A stretch of DNA of 64,000 nt from Lachnospiraceae bacterium (GCA_022799175.1 JAAWNY010000003.1:1-64000), one strand, 5' to 3'; shown: positions 18,251 to 28,306, numbered from the stretch's first letter. Program-made: numbers and translations. Notes: a model not told the origin generated them from the letters alone.

Positions 18251-19195
18251 ATGCATAAATCATCATACTTAAGAATGGAATATTTGCTCCAGTATTACTC
18301 TTGTCTTTTAGAAGAACGCGAGAAACCAATCAAAGTATTAGATATAGGAAGTTACGATCAAAATGGTACCTATAAGGATTTGTTTCAAAAAGAAAGATAC
18401 AACTATCTGGGCTTGGATTTGAGTCCGGGACCGAATGTGGATATTGTGCCTGAAAACATTTACTCGTGGAAAGAATTAAACAGTGAAATGTTTGATTTGG
18501 TGATCAGCGGACAGGTATTTGAACATATCGCATATCCATGGCTGACGATGCAGGAGATTGGAAGAGTGCTGAAGCCTTCCGGCGTGGGAATTATTATAGC
18601 GCCGAATTCCGGGAGAGAACATAAAGCGCCCATGGATTGTTATCGATTTTTTGCAGATGGATTGAGAGCTTTGGCTGAATGGGCGGGTTTTTATGTATGG
18701 CATGCAGGCGTAGCAGGAGTACCTGACATACAAGGAACGGATGATTGGATCAGCGAATGGAATGATGCGACTTTGGTGATACAAAAGCCGCCCAAAAGTA
18801 TGAAAGCGATGAAAGAACCTTTTCCCTATGAAAGACGGTGCATGATAGATGGAACGGTAGCGGATAATTATAAAAATATGGAGATAGCTATTTTTGAAAA
18901 TAAAAGAAAGTTTTCCAAGGATAAGCAATTTATTATTTGGGGAGCGGGAAAAACGGGAAAAGATGCTTTCCGGATTATCGGAGAAAAGAATGTATATTGT
19001 TTTGCAGATAATGCAGCGGATAAATACGAAACAGATGTATGTGGAAAACGCGTGATTGATTATAACGAGTTTAAAAAGGTAAACAAAGATTATAACTGCC
19101 TGATTGCGGCAACGTATGAAGCTTCCGCAGAGATAGCGTCTCAGTTGCGAAAAGACGATATTGAATTTGGCACATTATATCCGACATTGATTTAG
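18251..19195 (+). CDS. SAM methyltransferase + C-terminal Rossmann module
   Basis: The protein has 314 residues. Residues 1-200 are a class I methyltransferase with VLDIGSYDQNGTY, GLDLSPGPNVD, FDLVISGQVFEHI and RVLKPSG. Residues ~220-314 form the module repeated across this island: FIIWGAGKTGKDAF, CFADNAADK, CGKRVIDYNEFKK, CLIAATYEASAEIASQL. The module sits at the C-terminus here but at the N-terminus in several neighbours, so it behaves as a portable unit. AAGGAAGGA upstream gives a ribosome binding site. It probably methylates a glycan component; the target is unknown. Confidence 0.7.
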   Translation: MHKSSYLRMEYLLQYYSCLLEEREKPIKVLDIGSYDQNGTYKDLFQKERYNYLGLDLSPGPNVDIVPENIYSWKELNSEMFDLVISGQVFEHIAYPWLTMQEIGRVLKPSGVGIIIAPNSGREHKAPMDCYRFFADGLRALAEWAGFYVWHAGVAGVPDIQGTDDWISEWNDATLVIQKPPKSMKAMKEPFPYERRCMIDGTVADNYKNMEIAIFENKRKFSKDKQFIIWGAGKTGKDAFRIIGEKNVYCFADNAADKYETDVCGKRVIDYNEFKKVNKDYNCLIAATYEASAEIASQLRKDDIEFGTLYPTLI

Positions 19196-19212
19196 AGAGT
19201 TTGGGAGAATAC

Positions 19213-20310
19213 ATGAAAAAAAGAGCTGTTATATGGGGAACGGGCGGTACAGCGGAGAATTTTTTGAAAAGGCAGGGGCTGTATGCAGATTATCAGTTGG
19301 TTGCTTTTCTTGATAATGATAGTTCTAAGTGGGGAGAAGTATTTGGGAATGGTCTGTCAGTAGTTGCCCCGGATGCGTTAAAGGATATCGAATACGATAC
19401 GATTATTATATGCTCAATTTATTATGAGAAAATTATAGAACAGCTGCAAAAGCTGGATGTGGATTTCACGAAAATCGTTACATACGAGAATCTTGAGCAT
19501 GTATTTTGCCAAAAATTTATTGATAAATATCAAGCATCTGAGGATACAGAGATCCAGGCGATATTAAAGCTTTTTCAGCAAGGGAAGATCAATGTGTTGG
19601 GAGCACATATTTTAGAGGAGAAGCTTTCGGAAGTTTATCGAGATGAGGAAGACTATCCTTATATCGATTTTTTCGGGAAAAAAATGTATTTTCCTAAGGA
19701 TTATTTGTTTGTTAAATACGGGAATAAGGAGTATGTACGAAACATCCTTGGCGAACAGGAGGATGGTTCTCCGCACAGATATCTCAAAGATACAGAACAG
19801 ATACCCCATGGTGCCGTCGTTGTAGATGCCGGGGTGTGTGAAGGGAATTTTGCTTTACAGTACATTGATAAAGTGAAAAAGATATATTTGATAGAAGCCG
19901 ATCCGAAGTGGATGGAAGTACTAAAAAGAACCTTTGCCGATTATCAGGATAAAGTCGTTTTTTGCGGTAAATTTTTATCAGGACGTGATAATGCATACGA
20001 AATCACTTTGGATTCTCTGGTGCCGGATTATGAAACTGTGGATTTTATAAAGATGGACATTGAGGGGGCAGAAGTGGATGCCCTTCTGGGTGCGAAGCGG
20101 GTTCTTGAGAACAGCGCTGCCAGATGCGCGATATGCAGTTATCACAGACAATATGATGAAAAATATATTTCATTTATTTTGAATGCTTATGGATATCAGA
20201 CCAGCTATTCTGAGGGATATATGTGTTTTCCTTATGACGAAAATATAAGTGATACGATAGACTTGCGTCATGGAGTAGTATATGCGAAAAAACAGGAGGA
20301 TTTTGAATGA
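19213..20310 (+). CDS. Rossmann module + FkbM-family methyltransferase
   Basis: About 365 residues. Residues 1-90 are the recurring module (AVIWGTGGTAENFL, VAFLDNDSSKWG, GLSVVAPDAL, TIIICSIYYEKIIEQL). The C-terminal ~180 residues are an FkbM methyltransferase with VVDAGVCEGNFAL, IEADPKWMEVL, VDFIKMDIEGAEVDAL and a CSYHRQYDEKY segment. FkbM enzymes O-methylate sugars. The track start at 19201 is TTG; ATG 19213 with GGGAG five to six bases upstream is preferred. It overlaps the next gene by four bases (ATGA). Its architecture matches the broken gene at 9467-10525. Confidence 0.75.
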   Translation: MKKRAVIWGTGGTAENFLKRQGLYADYQLVAFLDNDSSKWGEVFGNGLSVVAPDALKDIEYDTIIICSIYYEKIIEQLQKLDVDFTKIVTYENLEHVFCQKFIDKYQASEDTEIQAILKLFQQGKINVLGAHILEEKLSEVYRDEEDYPYIDFFGKKMYFPKDYLFVKYGNKEYVRNILGEQEDGSPHRYLKDTEQIPHGAVVVDAGVCEGNFALQYIDKVKKIYLIEADPKWMEVLKRTFADYQDKVVFCGKFLSGRDNAYEITLDSLVPDYETVDFIKMDIEGAEVDALLGAKRVLENSAARCAICSYHRQYDEKYISFILNAYGYQTSYSEGYMCFPYDENISDTIDLRHGVVYAKKQEDFE

Positions 20311-21485
20311 AACTTTTATCCGTAATTGTTCCTGTATATAATGCAGAATTATATATTCGACAATGTATAGAAAGTATTCTTAATCAGACATATAGTCTTT
20401 TGGAATTGATATTGGTGGATGACGGTTCTACGGATGATTCGGGAAATATCTGTGATATTTATGAAAAAAAAGACGATAGGGTATCGGTCATTCATCAGAA
20501 GAACGGCGGCCCGCTGAGCGCCCGTTTCCATGGTCTCGTTCAGGCGAAGGGAGATTATGTTACATTTGTTGATGCAGACGATTGGATAAAACCAGAAACC
20601 TATGAAAAAGTAATGAATTTTGAGGAAGAAGCAGATGTTATTTCTTTTGGAATTATTCGTTATTTTGATGAGGAACACTTTTATGAAGATCCCCGTCTGG
20701 AAAACCAAATCTATGATAAAAGTATGATGCAATCAAAAATAATTCCGATCATGTTATGGGACGGAAAGTTGAATACTTGTGGAATCGATTCGAGTCTGTG
20801 CACAAAAATATTCAAGAAAAAACTTGTACAAAAACATGTGGAGAAAGCAGAAAAACTGCATATTTATTTTGGGCAAGATGTGGCAGTTACGTATCCGCTT
20901 TTGCTGGAAACCGAACGACTGATCAATCACAGAGAGTGTTTTTATTATCATCGGCAACGGGAAAAGGGAGTGGAATGGCCCTATTTTTCAGATAAAGAAT
21001 TTTTTGACAAAGTATATCATTTGTATGTTTACTTGAAAGATGCTTTTCAGAAAAATGAACTTAGCAATGAACTACAGGAGCAATTAGATAAATATTACCG
21101 ATCTTCTGTGAGCAGAAAGCAAAATAGCTATGACAAGACGGAGAACTTCGGTGAGTATGTGTTTCCTTATTGGACGATGCCGCCATCTTCGAAGGTGATT
21201 TTGTACGGTGCCGGAAAAATGGGAAACGTGTATAAAGAGATCAATGCTCAATGGCATTTTTGTCAAATTGTGCTGTGGGTGGATAAAAAAAGTTGTCTGA
21301 CAGATGGAAGTGACAGTCCGCAGGCAGTCAGCAGCATTCATCATACGGAGTACGATTTTATACTAATAGCTGTGCAAAATCCTTTTCTTGCAGAAGAGAT
21401 TAAAACAGAGCTTCAGAATATGGGAGTGCCAGGGAAAAAAATCATCTGGAGAGCGGTTGATGTGATGGGGCTAAATAAGCGATAG
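20307..21485 (+). CDS. GT2 glycosyltransferase + C-terminal Rossmann module
   Basis: The protein has 392 residues. The N-terminal ~210 residues are a GT2 (GT-A fold) domain: SVIVPVYNAELYIRQC, LILVDDGSTDDSG, FVDADDWI. The last ~100 carry the island's module: SKVILYGAGKMGNVYKEI, VLWVDKKS, DFILIAVQNPFLAEEI. There are no transmembrane helices, unlike GT2 enzymes that build exported polymers, so it is a cytoplasmic transferase. The ATGA overlap with the FkbM gene indicates tight coupling. A very similar architecture recurs at 27077 and 28341, suggesting local duplication and divergence. Confidence 0.8.
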   Translation: MKLLSVIVPVYNAELYIRQCIESILNQTYSLLELILVDDGSTDDSGNICDIYEKKDDRVSVIHQKNGGPLSARFHGLVQAKGDYVTFVDADDWIKPETYEKVMNFEEEADVISFGIIRYFDEEHFYEDPRLENQIYDKSMMQSKIIPIMLWDGKLNTCGIDSSLCTKIFKKKLVQKHVEKAEKLHIYFGQDVAVTYPLLLETERLINHRECFYYHRQREKGVEWPYFSDKEFFDKVYHLYVYLKDAFQKNELSNELQEQLDKYYRSSVSRKQNSYDKTENFGEYVFPYWTMPPSSKVILYGAGKMGNVYKEINAQWHFCQIVLWVDKKSCLTDGSDSPQAVSSIHHTEYDFILIAVQNPFLAEEIKTELQNMGVPGKKIIWRAVDVMGLNKR

Positions 21486-21516
21486 GCAGGATTCTGTACA
21501 GAAAAAGGACGGTGGC

Positions 21517-22956
21517 ATGTTGAAAGACTTGATTCTTTTTGGTACCGGTGAAAAAGGGAAAAAATTATCGGCATTATTGGAACATTATGAAGTGGGAATC
21601 CAATATTGGCTGGATTCCGATTCGACAAAATGGAATAAGCTGTTAGATGGTAAAAAAATTTATCCACCGTGCAAAATCAGGGATGAAGATGACGCCAAAA
21701 TCTGCATTTCGGCGACGGATACCGAAGAGGAAATGTATCATGCCATTCTCGATTATGGAGTGTCTAAAGAACGTATCGTGCCATTCGGACAGATGATAGT
21801 GAATGGTGTTTCTGCTCATTATGTGTGGAATAAACAAAATATTTTTTCAGACAGTCCCACTATCATTTTCGATTGCTCCAAAGGAATGCTATTGGGAGGG
21901 GTTGAGGCATGGAGCAAGAGTCTGCTAAAGGAATTAAAGAAAAGAGGACAAAGAGCATATTTGCTTTCTCCATGCGGAAACTATCCGATTGAAAATGAGA
22001 TAAAACAAAACATGCTATGGGTAGATTCACAACCAAAAAATCTGTTTTCTTATGAGAATATAGAGAATATCATTACTGCGTTACAGCGAAAAATGCCGTG
22101 TGTCTTAATATCGAGTTTTCCGGGAGATATGTTGTTGGCCGCTTGCTGTTTGAAAAAAAGATATCCGGAATATGTAAGGATCTTTTCCGTGATTCATCAA
22201 GGAACTTCTGCGACTTGTAAGGAGCATGTAGAGCTGGAGCCATATATTGAAAAATATATAGCTGTGAGCAGGGATATTCAAGAAGAAATGGTGAAACGCG
22301 GGATTGAAAAGGATAAAGTGCTTCATATGACTTGTCCGGTGGATTGCATAGAACCTTATGTGAGAGATTATACTCGAGATAATAAAAAGGAACTAAGAAT
22401 AGGATATGCGGGAAGAATAGAAGTAGCGCAGAAGAGAATGGATCAATTGCTTTCCCTGATAAAAGAGCTAGAAGAGCTTCATACGAATTACCATATGGAA
22501 ATAGCTGGAAACGGAAGCTATCTAAGGCAACTAAAAGAACAAATAGAGCATAATGATTTGAGCCATAAGGTTACTTTGCTTGGAGAAATAAAAAGAAGGG
22601 AAATTGCTTCTTTTTGGTCAAAACAAGATGTTTGTGTGAATTTGTCGGATTTTGAGGGACGGAGCATTTCTATCATGGAAGCTATGAAGAATGGGGCAGT
22701 GCCTGTAGTAACCGCTACGTCCGGTGTGAAAGAGGACATTATACATGGGGAAAACGGGTATATGGTAGATATTGGAAACTATAAAGATATGGCAATGAAG
22801 ATAGATTATCTTGCTAATAACAGACAATTGCTTTCTCTATTTGGGAATAAAGCGCATGAGATAATAACACAAAAAAGCAATAAGGATGTTCATATGAATT
22901 TTTGGAATAAGATATTGCAGAAAACAGACGTAGGTGGAAACGATGAAATGGATTAA
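21517..22956 (+). CDS. Rossmann module + GT4 glycosyltransferase
   Basis: The protein has 479 residues. Residues ~4-95 are the module: LILFGTGEKGKKLSALL, YWLDSDSTKW, ICISATDTEEEM. Residues ~108-470 are a GT-B, GT4-type retaining glycosyltransferase, with the acceptor-side GGVEAWSKSLL, AVSRDIQEEMVKRGI, RIGYAGRIEVAQKR and the donor-binding EGRSISIMEAMKNGAVPVVT, which has the E-x7-E pattern. It is soluble. The 3' end overlaps the next gene by 14 bases when ATG 22943 is used. Sugar specificity cannot be read. Confidence 0.8.
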   Translation: MLKDLILFGTGEKGKKLSALLEHYEVGIQYWLDSDSTKWNKLLDGKKIYPPCKIRDEDDAKICISATDTEEEMYHAILDYGVSKERIVPFGQMIVNGVSAHYVWNKQNIFSDSPTIIFDCSKGMLLGGVEAWSKSLLKELKKRGQRAYLLSPCGNYPIENEIKQNMLWVDSQPKNLFSYENIENIITALQRKMPCVLISSFPGDMLLAACCLKKRYPEYVRIFSVIHQGTSATCKEHVELEPYIEKYIAVSRDIQEEMVKRGIEKDKVLHMTCPVDCIEPYVRDYTRDNKKELRIGYAGRIEVAQKRMDQLLSLIKELEELHTNYHMEIAGNGSYLRQLKEQIEHNDLSHKVTLLGEIKRREIASFWSKQDVCVNLSDFEGRSISIMEAMKNGAVPVVTATSGVKEDIIHGENGYMVDIGNYKDMAMKIDYLANNRQLLSLFGNKAHEIITQKSNKDVHMNFWNKILQKTDVGGNDEMD

Positions 22957-24115
22957 AAAAGAGCATGAGTTCGATGAATATGCCCAGGTGATAACAGAGG
23001 AATTCGTAAAAAGGGATAGAAAGATATATATATTTGGAGCAGGACTCATTGGGCTGGAAGTCAGAGCTGTACTCGAAAAATATCAATGTTTTGCCGCATT
23101 TATTGATAATGATTGTAATAAACAACAGACAGGGCTAAAAGGCTCGGACGTCATTTCACTCGATAATTATAAAAAAAGGAATGAGAGAGGTTGGATTGTT
23201 ATTGCCGCCGATACCAGTAATATACCGGCAATAGAAAAACAACTTTGTGAGTCTGGGTTAAAAAAGAGCGCAGATTTTTATGATTATCATGAGTTTTTGT
23301 ATCAGGTTTTACCGGTTTTATCGATATATGAGTTCTCTTTATTATATATGGATCTTGCGCAGATCTCTTTGACAGAGCGATGCAGTCTGAAATGCAAAAA
23401 TTGTGCCCATGGATGTTATGCCGTTGGTTCGGACAGCAAGGATATGGATATAGAGGCGGCTAAGAGAAGCGCAGATTGTTTGTTGCAAAAAGTAGATGTG
23501 ATGAGAGAATTTGTATTGATTGGGGGAGAACCATTTCTCTATCAGGAGATAGCTTCAATCATAACCTATATCGGGGAGAAATACCGGGATAAAATGGTGA
23601 TATTTTCCATAACAACAAACGGAACCATTATTCCGGGAAAACAAATAATCGATTTGTGTAGGAAATACAATGTTCTGATAAGGATTTCGAATTATTCTGC
23701 TCAATTAAGATATCTGGAAGCAAAATATGAAAAGCTTTGCGATATGTTAAGGCAAAATAAAGTATCCTATGTATTAGGTGAAAAAGAGTGGGAATGGAAG
23801 GATTATGGATTTGGAAAGGTAAACCGAAAGGGAACCGAAGATGAGTTGCGAAAGGTTTTTGACTGCTGCAATACCCAATGTAGAGAGGTACGAGAGAATC
23901 GGTTTTATTACTGCGTTATGGCAAGAAGTATATCGGAAAACTTGCAGTTAAATGTGGGAGAGAATGATTATTTGGATTTAAATACCTGTAACAAAAAACA
24001 GCTAATGGAATTTCAGTTAGGATATTCTGAAAAAGGGTATTTAGAGATGTGCAACTATTGTAATGGTGCGGATGCGGAAAACTATCCCATACCTCCGGCC
24101 GAGCAGATAGGATGA
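22943..24115 (+). CDS. Rossmann module + radical SAM protein
   Basis: About 390 residues, starting at ATG 22943 with TAGGTGG just upstream (the track start at 22934 is GTG). Residues ~25-120 are the recurring module (IYIFGAGLIGLEVRAVL, FIDNDCNKQQ, VIAADTSNIPAIEKQL). From about residue 147 there is a radical SAM domain with CSLKCKNC, VLIGGEPFLY and SITTNGT. Further Cys residues (CCNTQC, CNYCNGAD) near the end could hold an auxiliary cluster. It should perform SAM-radical chemistry, perhaps on a nucleotide sugar or the acceptor protein. It overlaps both neighbours. Confidence 0.75.
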   Translation: MKWIKKEHEFDEYAQVITEEFVKRDRKIYIFGAGLIGLEVRAVLEKYQCFAAFIDNDCNKQQTGLKGSDVISLDNYKKRNERGWIVIAADTSNIPAIEKQLCESGLKKSADFYDYHEFLYQVLPVLSIYEFSLLYMDLAQISLTERCSLKCKNCAHGCYAVGSDSKDMDIEAAKRSADCLLQKVDVMREFVLIGGEPFLYQEIASIITYIGEKYRDKMVIFSITTNGTIIPGKQIIDLCRKYNVLIRISNYSAQLRYLEAKYEKLCDMLRQNKVSYVLGEKEWEWKDYGFGKVNRKGTEDELRKVFDCCNTQCREVRENRFYYCVMARSISENLQLNVGENDYLDLNTCNKKQLMEFQLGYSEKGYLEMCNYCNGADAENYPIPPAEQIG

Positions 24116-26466
24116 GAGATAAAATGAAGACATGGATAGCCTTTGGTGTGGGAATAAATTTTTATTCCTTTATAGAACGTCTGGATCCCATTTGTCCCAT
24201 TGCGGCATTCAGTGATAATGACTGCCATAAATGGGGACAGTATTTGTTGGGTGATTCGAGAATCTGCATGAATCCGGAGATGCTCAAAACCTTGTCTCAT
24301 CCGTTTGTGATCATTACGGCGGAGCGTGAGAGTAGCATACGGGCAATAGAAAAACAGTGTGACGAGTATGGAGTTCCCCATCAGAGGATAAAGGATTTTC
24401 TTGAGGATATAAAATTACGGCCAGTAAAATGCTGCTGGCCTCAAAAGATTCAGCAGCGCAGGATTCATAAATTTATTGAGTTGCTGGTACACGGGACAAC
24501 CGAGTGCAATTTTCACTGTGAATATTGCTATGTCTGGAGAAAAAACGAATTTACTCCCGGAAAAGAGACGTCCGAGCATACGCCGAAAGAGATTCGGAGT
24601 GCATTATCTTTAAAAAAGCTGGGAGGTCCTTGTCATATAAACATTTGTGCCTTGGGAGAGACCTTGCTGTCAAAAGATATTGTCAGTCTGACCTATGAAT
24701 TGCTGGAGGAGGGGCATTATCTTTCGATCATTACCAATGGCACGATTACACCGAAAATTGATGAGATTCTCCGTTTTCCACAGGGATTTCTGGAACGTAT
24801 GTTTTTTAAACTTTCGTTTCACTATGCCGAGCTGAACCGGACGAGACTTTCAGCGGTTTTCTGGAAAAATGTGGAAAAGATCAAAAACTCTCCTTGCTCT
24901 TATTCGATAGAGATCACGCCCTGCGATAGCTTAATTCAGGAGATCGATCGCGTGAAAGAAGAATTTGAGGATAAAGCCGGCGGGGCTATGCCACATATTA
25001 CATTTACACGTGATGCCGAGAAAGAGGGTTTGGATCTATTGTCAGATCTTTCTTTGGAAGAGTACAAAAATACCTGGAGTGTGTTTCATTCCGATTTGTT
25101 TGCATTAAAATGTAGATTATATAAAAAGAAGATAGAGCAGTTTTGCTATGCAGGGAATTGGAGTTATCGAATCAATCTGGTAAATGGAAATCTGCAAAGC
25201 TGCTATCGGCAGGAATTACGGGGAACCATATTTGACCGTGAGCAGAAAGTGCTGCCGCTTCTTACGGTTGGACAGAGCTGCCGAATGGATTATTGTTTTA
25301 ATAATCATGCGTTTTTGGCGTGGGGAGATGTCCCTGAATTGCCTTGTGAAAATTATCTGAAAGTACGGGATCGGGTGTCTGAAAACGGATTTCATTGGGT
25401 GAAGGATTCCTATGCGGCGTTTATGGGCCAGAAATTGTATGACAACAATTTTGCCTATCGGGATCGATGGTCTGATTATGAGCGATTATTTGAAGTTGGC
25501 AGACGTCCCGCCTTTATTTTATTGAATAGCCCAGATTATGGGAATTTGGGAGATCATGCGATTGCTTATGCAGAAAGAAAATTGTTTGAAAGATTATTTC
25601 CGGATGTTGCATTGATTGAGATTTCCTGTGAGCAGTATATTCGGGAAAATCTGCTCCTCCAAAATGTCATACAGCAAGAGGATATTTTACTGGTAAATGG
25701 TGGTGGATATCTGGGATCGCTGTGGCTATGGCTGGAGGATATGACAAAAAATATCATAGAACAATATAAGGATAACCAGATTCTGATTTTTCCACAGACA
25801 ATATATTTTGAGGATTCCTGTTTGGGAGAAACTGAAAAACAATCGTTATCAGAAGTGTTAAACAGTCATAAGAATTTGACGATCATGCTGAGAGATCGTC
25901 GGTCTTTCCAGACAGCTCAAGAATTACTAAAAGATTCGGTGAGACGATTGCTAGTTCCCGATATTGTACTGTCATTAAGCAGGAAACAGAATTGTATGCG
26001 TACAGGAAGTCTGGTCTGTCTGAGACAGGACAAAGAATCGAAAGGCTTTGATTCGGCTGCGATAGAAGAGATTCTGCGCCAGAAGGGGCTGGAGCCGGAA
26101 TTTTTCAGCACGGTTTCAGAAGATGAAATTTATCTAGATAACCGGGAAATTTATCTCGGGCAATTATGGGATAAAATCAGCAGAGCCGAATTGATGGTGA
26201 CGGACCGTCTGCATGCGGTTATTTTTTGCGTGATTACCGATACCCCTTGTATCGCTTTGAATAATATATCAGGAAAGGTGTTTGAATTAAAACATTGGCT
26301 GAAAAACGATTCATTGGTGATTTTTTGTGAGCAAACAGAGCAGCTGGAAAACTATGTGGAAAGAATCCAAAACAATCGAATCGAGGAGATCACGGCAAAA
26401 AACGATGGTCTGGAAATGGCACTGAAAGAATTGGAACATTATTTGAAGGAAAATTGCTTTTTATGA
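24112..26466 (+). CDS. Three-domain protein: Rossmann module, radical SAM, pyruvyltransferase
   Basis: The protein has 784 residues. Residues ~5-100 are the module (TWIAFGVGINFYSFI, AAFSDNDCHKWGQ, FVIITAERESSIRAI). Residues ~120-430 are radical SAM, with CNFHCEYC at 132-139, SIITNGT and a Cys-rich tail (SCYRQE, CRMDYCFNNH). Residues ~463-780 are a CsaB/polysaccharide-pyruvyltransferase domain (DYGNLGDHAIAYAE, LVNGGGYLGSLW, MLRDRRSF, TDRLHAVIF). It could both modify a sugar by radical chemistry and cap it with pyruvate. It overlaps the upstream stop by four bases (ATG 24112; ATG 24124 is an alternative start) and the downstream ATG by four bases. I do not recall a characterised protein with this order. 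Confidence 0.75.
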   Translation: MRDKMKTWIAFGVGINFYSFIERLDPICPIAAFSDNDCHKWGQYLLGDSRICMNPEMLKTLSHPFVIITAERESSIRAIEKQCDEYGVPHQRIKDFLEDIKLRPVKCCWPQKIQQRRIHKFIELLVHGTTECNFHCEYCYVWRKNEFTPGKETSEHTPKEIRSALSLKKLGGPCHINICALGETLLSKDIVSLTYELLEEGHYLSIITNGTITPKIDEILRFPQGFLERMFFKLSFHYAELNRTRLSAVFWKNVEKIKNSPCSYSIEITPCDSLIQEIDRVKEEFEDKAGGAMPHITFTRDAEKEGLDLLSDLSLEEYKNTWSVFHSDLFALKCRLYKKKIEQFCYAGNWSYRINLVNGNLQSCYRQELRGTIFDREQKVLPLLTVGQSCRMDYCFNNHAFLAWGDVPELPCENYLKVRDRVSENGFHWVKDSYAAFMGQKLYDNNFAYRDRWSDYERLFEVGRRPAFILLNSPDYGNLGDHAIAYAERKLFERLFPDVALIEISCEQYIRENLLLQNVIQQEDILLVNGGGYLGSLWLWLEDMTKNIIEQYKDNQILIFPQTIYFEDSCLGETEKQSLSEVLNSHKNLTIMLRDRRSFQTAQELLKDSVRRLLVPDIVLSLSRKQNCMRTGSLVCLRQDKESKGFDSAAIEEILRQKGLEPEFFSTVSEDEIYLDNREIYLGQLWDKISRAELMVTDRLHAVIFCVITDTPCIALNNISGKVFELKHWLKNDSLVIFCEQTEQLENYVERIQNNRIEEITAKNDGLEMALKELEHYLKENCFL

Positions 26467-27053
26467 AAAATATATTATTACTCGGCGATTCCATTCGCCA
26501 GAATTATCAGGAATATGTAAAAACGAATTTATGTGAAAGGGCAAATGTCTATTATCCAAACGATAACGGGAGATTTTGCCAGTTTACCTTGAGGTATCTT
26601 CATGAGTGGGTGGGGGCTTTGTCGGAACATGGAAAAATAACCTTTGATGTCGTGCATTTTAATTGTGGATTATGGGATATTTTGCGCTTATCCAATGAAA
26701 ATGCACCATTTACAGATGAGAAACAGTATGCGGTTCTTTTGGAACGCATGGTAAACAGAATCCGATATCTGTGTCCGGGCGCCACGGTGGTTTTTGCATT
26801 GACAACGGAGGTAATAGAACCAGGCTTTGAGCCGGGAGTCGAGATAGGTGAAAGACGAAATACGGATATCAGGCGGTATAATGAGATAGCCAGGGAAGTT
26901 TTCGGCGGCTTGAATATTGAAATTAATGACTTATGGAGTGTTTCGAAAAATCTTCCGCCGGAAGCACATTCGGATATGGTGCATTTTGAAACACCAATGG
27001 GAATGCAGGCATTGGGAGATTGGGTTGTCAGGTGCCTGGAGAAATATTGTTGA
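26463..27053 (+). CDS. SGNH/GDSL-type hydrolase
   Basis: About 196 residues, starting at ATG 26463 in an ATGA overlap with the upstream stop (the track start at 26454 is TTG). It carries an N-terminal LLLGDSIRQNY block I with the nucleophilic Ser, a HFNCGLWDIL block with the Asn, and a late Asp/His pair in DMVHFETPMG. No signal peptide is seen, so it acts inside the cell, unlike many GDSL esterases. SGNH enzymes in glycan loci add or remove O-acetyl groups; here it could edit the acylation state of the glycan or precursor. The role is inference. Confidence 0.7.
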   Translation: MKNILLLGDSIRQNYQEYVKTNLCERANVYYPNDNGRFCQFTLRYLHEWVGALSEHGKITFDVVHFNCGLWDILRLSNENAPFTDEKQYAVLLERMVNRIRYLCPGATVVFALTTEVIEPGFEPGVEIGERRNTDIRRYNEIAREVFGGLNIEINDLWSVSKNLPPEAHSDMVHFETPMGMQALGDWVVRCLEKYC

Positions 27054-27076
27054 AAAATGAGAGGCAAGAAAATATT

Positions 27077-28306
27077 ATGGTGAAGGTATCGGTAATCGTA
27101 CCTGTATATAACACAGAACATATGCTAAAAGCATGTATAGACAGTTTGCTTCATCAGACATTACAAGAGATAGAGCTTATTTTTGTCGATGACGGTTCTA
27201 CCGATGGCTCCCTTGACATGTTACATCAATATCGACAAAAAGACAGGCGAATCCGGATCCTTTCTAACAAAAAAAATATGGGAGGAGCGATTGCCAGAAA
27301 CAAAGGATTATCTGTAGCTAGTGGAAAGTATATACAGTTTGTTGATTCGGATGATTATATAGAGCGGGATACGCTGGAAAGTTTGTACCGCATATCTGAG
27401 CAAAATCACGCAGAATTGTGTTATATGGGGATGCAATTTCATCTGGAAAAAGGAGTGGAGGAGTTAAAGGCACAAAACCGGATCCGGGGAAAGTATCCGG
27501 GGGTTTATGATGGAAAGGTATTGTTGGGAAAGTTTATAGAAAATAATGAATTTTTTTTGTATCTTTGTTCTGTTTTTTACAGGCGTTCTTTTTTGGAAGC
27601 GCATGAATTGAACTTTAGAAATCTTTTTGTGGGAGAAGGAGGAAATCTGATCCTACGTTCCTTGTGCCATGCCAAACGAGTGGTGGTTTGCCCAGAAAAA
27701 TATTATCATTATCGGATTCATGGAAAATCAGTAATGCATAGTGCAAATACAAAAAAAGAGTTGTTGACAGGGCAGATTGTTCAGTTTATTGATGTTTTGC
27801 ATTATTTTTCACAAGAAGAGAATGCCCCCAGTCTGGCCATTTTTTTAGAAAAATTGTGGAAGGAAGTAGCGGGAGGGATACAAAACTTATCGAAAACAGA
27901 GCGCTTAGAAATAGAGCATAGATTGGAGACGGGATTTGCCAAGTATATTTTTTATATGCTACAGCAAAAAAAACAGTCTTATGGAATTACATTTGACGAA
28001 AATGTGTTAAAACGCATTGAGAAGAAAGCGTCGGTTATTATCTATGGGGCCGGGTATGCGTCGCGGGAAATGTTGGAATTGCTAAATCAATATGACATTG
28101 CGATCGTTGGCTTTGCTGTTACAGAGCGTCGAACTGACCGGACAAGTCTGTATGGACATCCTATCTATGAGATTCAGGAATTGATCCAATATAAGGATTC
28201 AGCGATGGTATTGGTAGCAGCAAACATAATTTATAATCAGCAGATTCAAAGCACATTGGAACAATGGGGATTTCAGGATTATATCTTTTTAAATGTAGAG
28301 ATATAA
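27077..28306 (+). CDS. GT2 glycosyltransferase + C-terminal Rossmann module
   Basis: About 409 residues from ATG 27077 (MVKVSVIVPVYN); the longer track start lies inside the previous gene. The GT2 domain has LIFVDDGSTDGS, ARNKGLSVASGKY and FVDSDDYIERD. The C-terminal ~100 residues are the module: SVIIYGAGYASREML, MVLVAANIIYNQQI. No transmembrane helices. It is a paralogue in architecture of the genes at 20307 and 28341. The ribosome binding site (GAGG, 12 bases upstream) is weak, perhaps because translation is coupled to the gene before it. Confidence 0.75.
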   Translation: MVKVSVIVPVYNTEHMLKACIDSLLHQTLQEIELIFVDDGSTDGSLDMLHQYRQKDRRIRILSNKKNMGGAIARNKGLSVASGKYIQFVDSDDYIERDTLESLYRISEQNHAELCYMGMQFHLEKGVEELKAQNRIRGKYPGVYDGKVLLGKFIENNEFFLYLCSVFYRRSFLEAHELNFRNLFVGEGGNLILRSLCHAKRVVVCPEKYYHYRIHGKSVMHSANTKKELLTGQIVQFIDVLHYFSQEENAPSLAIFLEKLWKEVAGGIQNLSKTERLEIEHRLETGFAKYIFYMLQQKKQSYGITFDENVLKRIEKKASVIIYGAGYASREMLELLNQYDIAIVGFAVTERRTDRTSLYGHPIYEIQELIQYKDSAMVLVAANIIYNQQIQSTLEQWGFQDYIFLNVEI

